Assembly (NCBI GenBank): GCA_026545765.1
Contig: JAIFAC010000321.1
Span: 1-64,000 of the forward strand
Length of the DNA: 64,000 bases
DNA from: Plantago major
Lineage: Eukaryota; Streptophyta; Magnoliopsida; Lamiales; Plantaginaceae
Direction: 5' to 3'
Part shown: positions 58,564 to 64,000 of the stretch, piece by piece
Position numbering within the stretch: position 1 is the stretch's first letter
Layout: the number at the start of each line of letters is the position of its first letter
The notes under the pieces: model-generated
What the model saw: the letters and a program-made list of their open reading frames with translations, nothing else
The model's database searches: none
Told to the model about the DNA's origin: nothing
Translations under genes and position numbers: made by a program

Positions 58564-58976
58564 ATCAGTCATCCATGACTATCTTTCAAGTCCTATTACA
58601 AAATTGTAATCCTGGAAGAGAAAACAATCCACCACTTAATCATTTCAAATGATATTCAATTTTAGTTGAATTAAGTGCAGAAAGTAAACATCAACCAAAT
58701 CACAAGAAGTGATCTTTGCTGATAAGTTGTTATCTATTAAAATGTATCTGAGAGTATGATCTTCGATAGTACGATTCTACAGTAAGATGCAACTTTTACA
58801 GATAGAGAATTTCAGAAACAATCAGCAAGATTACAAAAAGTAATAAAACATACTAAGTAAATTAGAACAAAGGAGAGTCCAAGCTCCAAGAGAGTATTCT
58901 AACGTTACTAGTCTTCAAGTCTTCAGAAACACAACTTGGGTTCAGATACCTCAAGTTCTTCAGCACCCTTTCTGGA
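58564..58976. other. 3' untranslated region of accessory gene G
   Basis: Non-coding stretch between the polypurine tract and the accessory stop codon, homologous to the same interval in A, B and C (CAAATCACAAG...GTGATCTTTGCTGATAAGTT). Confidence 0.6.
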
Positions 58977-61648
58977 TCAGTTGACATGATCATCCACTTT
59001 TCTGCATTCTTGGACATAGTCATAAAGAATCCTTCTGACAGAGAGCTCTGTCTTTCTGGATAAGTCACATATTTCATGGTAACTCTTGCCAAGCTTGTGA
59101 TTCTTCTGCAGAAAATTTTTGACCCAAAAGTACTTTCCCCAGACCCAGGCATGGTCTACTTGCAGCTGAGATAGGTTGAAATACTTGTATATTTATTCCA
59201 GATAGTGTATATCATCTAGGTATTCATCCAATGTCATATAGAATGACTCATAGGTTGAAACACCTAGTTTGTTCTTCCTGCTGTAGCTACCATCCAGTTT
59301 TCTTACCTTGTGTACATCATCAGGTATTGGGTAAGGACAGGCAAAAGAAAGATCCATCTTTCTGGCTTCATTCCTATTTTCTACTTCAAAGTTTAACCAG
59401 GCATGAAGGTGCTCAGGTTTTAGCAATTCTGGCTTGCCTTCTCTCCATTTCAGGATCTGGTTGAGGATGAGAGTTGGAAACTTATCATTGACAAGTAGAT
59501 GTTGTAGTTCCAAAATCCAATACCCTCTCTTGTTCAGAATGCACCTATATGAAGATTCTTCATTACTAGTCTTCATATACTCAATGTGGGCATCAGTTGG
59601 CCTTTCTTGATGTGTTTCATTGTCTATTATGCCAAACTGGAAATCCCTTCTTGATTTTCTGTTTGGTGGCCTTCTGTCAGGAGATCCTCTAACCCTTTCT
59701 TCCTGCCTTGGGGCTGTGCTGGTGGATGTTCCTTGTATAGAATTGGTGTTGCCAGAAGGAGTTCTGGCTGCTAAGGGCTTTGCTGCCAGAGGAGGTTGTG
59801 AAGTAGTTGCTTGTCTCCTTTTCTTGTGAAGTGGATGTTCATCAGAATCATCCTCATCATCATTGTAGTCCAAAATTGGAGACTTGCAGCTTTCTTGGCC
59901 TCTTACTTCTCCTTCTTCCTTTTCCTCTTCTTCAGAAGTCTTCTTCTCTTCTGAGATTCTAAGGGACTTCGTTCCCCTAGTGACCATACTTCTCACCTTC
60001 CGGTGGTTGATCTGGAACAACTTCTTCAAAGAAGGGTGTCTCGGTTGTCCTTAATGACAAGTTGACTTGAGGAGGGAGGATTTGATTGTTTTCTTTTTCT
60101 TCCTCTGCCTTTCTGAGGCATCTCTTCTTCCCCCTTAGTCATGAATGACTGACTCATGATAGCATAAGCTTCAGAGAGAGTGTCAAAGTTTTTCTGGAGA
60201 TTGTTGTGCACCCTGACTAATTCTTGAAGTTCCTTCTTCAGCTCGTTGATCCGCTTCCAGCCTCGCTCCTTTCTGTGAGCTCTTCAAGCGGCCTTAGGAT
60301 GGCGTTGGCTTGCGGATGACATGGTCGCTTCATTCAATGCTGCATTAGCATTGTTACAATCCTCATCCCTGACCAACCCTAGGTCTTTCTGAGAGAGAGC
60401 GATGCTGGTTGCTCTGTTGAGTAAAGAAGCAGCCAAAGGACTCATCTCTTCTGGGATGGATTTTAGCACTTCTGTGTCTTGGGCAACTAGTGTCTTTCTG
60501 AGTTCTAAAAAGACACTGTTCCTTGCACGGTGCTCTTCACTTCTTGAACTACTTGGTGCAGAGAATATATGAGGAGCAAGTAGGGCTCTTTTGTGCTGAG
60601 TGACAAGTCTCTCATCTTCTGCTTCAGTGATCAAGTTGTGGGTTTCAGCATCACTATCATAATCCTTTTCTTAGATTGTTTGCAGATTGACAATCTTCTT
60701 CTGCTTTCCATCAAGTGTGCTGGCCTTCTGAGAAGATGTAGAAGGTCTTTCTGATGCAGTCTCAGCATCATGCTCTTCATCATCATTGTCATACATTGCA
60801 TCTATTTCAGCAGCTGTGACAACAATGGCATTCTTCAAATTTCTTTGCTCATCTAGGAGTGCCAATTCTTTGGCATTAGCTTCTTCGAGATTTTTTATTT
60901 TGGCTTCCTTTTCATCAACAAGAGCTTGAGTCTCAATGTTGATTCTCTTCTCTTCTTCCAATACCTTTCTGAGTTGTTCAATCCTAAACTCAGCAGCTGA
61001 AATTTGTTCTATGGCATCATTGTGTTCAGCTTGTTGGGTATCTTGATGAGACTTGGGAGGTGATGATGATGGAGCTTTCTGAGCAATTGAGGGAGTAGCC
61101 TTTTCTCCACTTTCTTTGCTAGCTTTCTGAATCCCGCCTTGTCTGTGTTGGGGATCATCATTCGATCATCATCATCATCACTCTTGTTCTTTGTTTCTTG
61201 GTTTGGATGCTCGAGGGAGGTTCTTGATAATCATTTTCGCCCATCTCCTCATTATCTTCGAAACCAAAGTTGATCACATTTGGGAATGTAATCATCCTCC
61301 CATTAACTTCTTCTTGTTCAGCAGGATAAGTAGTGAGCTTCGGGCAAGGCGTGATGGGTAACCATCCGCTCTTGGTTTGAGCATCCGCAGACTTGAAATC
61401 GCTATAAGTCTTTGTGCTACTTCATGAATGAAGTCTTCATGCATTAGAGTGGCAAATGAGTAGGACTCAGAGGGAACAATGCATGGATATAATCCTCCGT
61501 GTTTAGGGCAATTGCTCTCTTTTCGACGCCGACATTTCGCTACTTGAAAGGTCACCTTTCCGAGTTTCGCCATTGTCCAAGCACTTGAGATGTTTCTTTA
61601 AGGTGTGCTTCGAAGGCCTTGAGTAAATCAACTGCACTAGACTTTGAG

Positions 61649-61726
61649 CTGAAAGAAAGTGTTCAAGTTAGTTTTGTTCAAACCACTTGTGTTAGTATCT
61701 GTGCGTAAGTGAGCTTTCGAGCATAC
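61649..61726 (-). other. Intron 5 of accessory gene G
   Basis: Donor TCTACG|GTATGCTCG, acceptor CACTTTCTTTCAG|CTCAAAG, 78 bases, the same length as in B and C. Confidence 0.82.
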
Positions 61727-61836
61727 CGTAGAAACACTAGCTCATCTCGCTGATTTTTGCTTGCTTGGGCACGAGGCCTCGAGATACTTTGGTGTGAGGA
61801 GAAGTTTTATCCTCATCAACCTTTCTTCTGCTTGAA

Positions 61837-61912
61837 CTGAGAGTTAAAATCAAACATGTTTAGAAACTTTTAAGAAAAGATAGGTGGAAAATTGCTTCGA
61901 GACTTCACTTAC
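61837..61912 (-). other. Intron 4 of accessory gene G
   Basis: Donor TTGGAA|GTAAGTGAAG, acceptor TTAACTCTCAG|TTCAAGCAG, 76 bases. Confidence 0.82.
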
Positions 61913-62056
61913 TTCCAAGTGAGGAAGCTCAAGCATGTTCCTCGAAACCTTGGGGTTTTCGCACCTTTCTGCAGAATCGCTTGTTCAATAGCTTTTAGTT
62001 TCTTTTGGAGGAGATGACACAACTGTTTCTCCATCCAATTGTTCTTCTGACTGAGC

Positions 62057-62135
62057 CTGTAAGAACAAACATAAGAGATTTTAGTAGTGGGTTTTCCAGA
62101 GCATTCAATGAAGAAGACTATTACTGATTACTTAC
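62057..62135 (-). other. Intron 3 of accessory gene G
   Basis: Donor GAGAAG|GTAAGTAATC, acceptor GTTCTTACAG|GCTCAGTC, 79 bases. Both sites are close to plant consensus. Confidence 0.85.
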
Positions 62136-62234
62136 CTTCTCGTGAAGGCTCAAGAATACTTCCTCGTAAAGCTTTTCACTGGAATCTCTAGGTTTAGGGT
62201 GTAGGTTCCACCACCACTACTTCCTCGCTTGAGC

Positions 62235-62321
62235 CTAAGAAGAGACATTAAGAATATTAGAACATAAGAGCAATTTTAGTTAGTTATTTCTTGTTCAGAT
62301 AACTTTACTACCGTGGGATGT
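62235..62321 (-). other. Intron 2 of accessory gene G
   Basis: Donor CCCACG|GTAGTAAAG (an original CACAG|GTAG is likely, given local CAG loss), acceptor CTCTTCTTAG|GCTCAAG, 87 bases. Confidence 0.7.
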
Positions 62322-62397
62322 GCTCTTCTTGATGTTCCGAGCTTGGAGGAACCTCTTCTTGATTCAAGGGGTGGATGTTTTCTTCCCCCGAAAGTGT

Positions 62398-62481
62398 CTC
62401 AAGTTGGCAGAATAAATACTTATGAGTAACAAGTTAACATACAATTATGTTGACATGTTAGATACAAACTATCTTTGTTAC
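62398..62481 (-). other. Intron 1 of accessory gene G
   Basis: Donor ATCCAG|GTAACAAAG, acceptor CCAACTTGAG|ACAC, 84 bases. The acceptor is the least certain of the five. Confidence 0.6.
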
Positions 62482-64000
62482 CTGGATAGAGTCAGGCTGA
62501 TCATTGATCTCTTGAACTTGTGGTGATTCCATAGTCTCTATGCTCATTATTGATCTCCTCTGCAGTATCATTCTGAGTCTCCATCTCAATTTGATCCCTT
62601 TCTGAGAGTTGAGCTTTCTCAGAAGGTTGAGGAACCTGTTCAAGAACAGGGTTTTCGTCAGCAATATTAAGTGCTGGCATTGTGAATGTTGAAGCAATGG
62701 CAACATCTTCCATCATTCTATCTTCCTCACCGTGCCTTCTTCTTCCTGGCGCCGAGGGGCTCTTGTCTTCTCAAGAGCTAAGCTTGAAGCTCCTCCATGG
62801 GTCTCATACTTGAACCATTGAGTACTTTTGCAATTACTTCATCATCCTCGTAATCACTATTACGTGGTGCGTACCCATCTATGATATTTCTATCATCTCC
62901 GGAGAGTTCGAGCATTCGTTCGTGACTCTTCTGCATTCTCGATTTTCCTTCGAAGGCCCAACATCTTCGAGACCTTGTCTCGGGAAGGTTGTGCCTCTTG
63001 TATGATTAGGGACTTGGAGGCTCTTTTGCTATGAGTCCTCTTTCTCTTGGCAACCGGAGGTTTAGCTTTGGCTTGCTCGAGACCTCCTCACCTTGTGCGC
63101 TTTTCTTCTTCGCTTCGAAAGCGTTCTCAAAGAAGTTTCTCCTTTTCTTCAAAAGCGTGTCTGAAAAGGGAGTTGGTGACTGGGATTTCCTGCCTCTCTC
63201 TGAGAGTGATTCCCATTGTTTCCAGAATGTAACAGATTCTGAGACTAAAGTGCATATTTTCCTTTGGCTCAGCAAGGCCATTGATGATTTTGGGCTCAAA
63301 TTCCTCAATGTGTCCAAGAAATTTGGTGAAGGCGTACTTCCCCCAATTGAAGTGGGTTTCCTGCCCTTCATGCTTCTTGTTCAGAAGATGCATCATCATC
63401 CATCTCTCCATGCTTATCTGGTCTACTCCACCTTTGTTGCCATCAAAGCAACGGACCAGAATAAGAGCTAAAGTACTCCAGTGTTTCTGGAGATGACTAG
63501 TTCTGATGGCCTTCAGAACAAAGTCTCCTGGGCAACCTTTTGATTTCTAACTGGATTGCTTCAAATAGCTCTTTGACGCCTTGAATCATGGAAGCGTCCT
63601 TGATGTTGATGTCTTCAAAAGTTCCTCGATTTTTCAATCGGAATATCCTGCAGAAAGTCTTGCAGCCTAGAACAATTTCTTGTCCTTGGACTTCAGTCTG
63701 CATGTATTTTTCTTCTTCATCATTCACAACTTTTGTGAAGATTTTGGAGTTGTTATAGAACTCCAGTACATCTAGTGTGGATAGTCCACTGGGTGCAGCA
63801 GATAGAAGCTTGTAGATATGGGAATTCTTCAGCATTCCCAATATCAGTTTCCTTTCTGGTTTTGAAGATATAACTGCTGGTACATATCTCTTTACTAGAA
63901 AGGCTCCCCAATTCATTTTGTGTTTAGGGTTCGGTCAAATCATGGGGTAAACTTTCCCAGAAGGCGTTTATTCAACACCTTAAGTTCCTTTCCTCCTTGC

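Larger units (their letters stand above)
58977..64000 (-). pseudogene. Accessory gene of element G (five introns, runs off the window)
   Basis: The most complete copy of the accessory gene. It lacks only about the first 40 codons beyond 64000 and stops at TGA 58977-58979. From the N-terminus: MNWGAFLVKRYVPAVISSK, GLSTLDVLEFYNN, CKTFCRIFRLKNRGTFEDI (63497-63916), ALRICYILETMGI-like region (63006-63411), an acidic segment, five introns (61649-62481), the FATLMHEDFIHEVAQRLI block (61292-61573), two coiled-coil stretches (60284-60961), RKRKQSNPPSSSQ (60026-60211) and a 278-codon open stretch (59193-60029) that ends in one premature TAA where copy A has YLKIIYEYF. Beyond it the frame continues (HAWVWGKYFWVKNFL) to the conserved end. 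No hydrophobic membrane or signal segments are obvious, so a classical envelope role is unsupported. It looks like a large soluble, partly disordered protein. Function unknown. Confidence 0.75.

Noticed and set aside
7159..63120. Repeat-induced point mutation or methyl-cytosine deamination as cause of triplet changes
   Set aside because: Those processes give C-to-T or G-to-A substitutions. Here bases in CAG/CTG are lost or the triplet becomes CG, CCG or CAAAG.
58977..64000. Envelope glycoprotein for the accessory gene
   Set aside because: No signal peptide, transmembrane segment or fusion-like hydrophobic stretch is visible in any copy. The protein is charged, proline/glutamate-rich and partly coiled coil.

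Overview
This is nuclear DNA from a flowering plant, probably a eudicot, in a heterochromatic stretch made of transposable elements. The evidence is Ty1/copia polyproteins with initiator-Met-tRNA primer sites, CACTA (En/Spm) termini, a Mutator-like element with a 10-bp target duplication, and short GT-AG introns. I see no host single-copy gene, rRNA, tRNA, CRISPR array or prokaryotic operon. The species cannot be named from this sequence.

Layout. 1-33 is the end of a CACTA element. 34-2710 is an old, decayed copia element (minus strand, integrase and gag). 2711-4826 is AT-rich non-coding DNA with simple repeats. 4827-6576 is the start of a second CACTA element with a broken transposase-associated domain. 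From 6577 to the end is one large self-nest of a single copia family whose RT, protease and gag look like the SIRE/Maximus (Sirevirus) lineage. Its LTRs are about 1.4-1.6 kb. I name the copies F, C, A, B, D and G. F (plus strand) is outermost: an LTR fragment at 6577-7158 and gag at 55382-57122. C (minus) lies inside F: 3' LTR 7159-9841, 5' LTR 53805-55381. Three insertions of the same family lie inside C: element A (10505-25218, TSD GTTGG), solo LTR D (32699-34275, TSD ATTTG) and element B (38417-53491, TSD AGACC). A 1.2-kb MULE (8582-9812) sits in C's 3' LTR. G (minus, 57123 to beyond 64000) interrupts F's protease.

Each full minus-strand copy reads: 5' LTR, tRNA-iMet primer site, gag (N-terminal domain, zinc knuckle, coiled coil), a conserved in-frame TAA, protease-integrase-RT-RNase H, about 0.7 kb of spacer with a TATA box, then a very long accessory gene (about 1500 codons), polypurine tract and 3' LTR. 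The accessory gene is the most interesting content. It has five short GT-AG introns at matching positions in copies C and G (those checked in B also match) and appears to have its own promoter. I do not recognise its function. The LTRs also carry two or three tandem hairpins whose stems differ in sequence but stay complementary.

Caution for every reader: in alternating blocks the sequence has lost or altered CAG and CTG triplets relative to sister copies (to CG, CCG, CAAAG and similar). This looks like uncorrected base-calling error at methylated CHG sites. Many frameshifts in copies A, B and C may therefore not be real.
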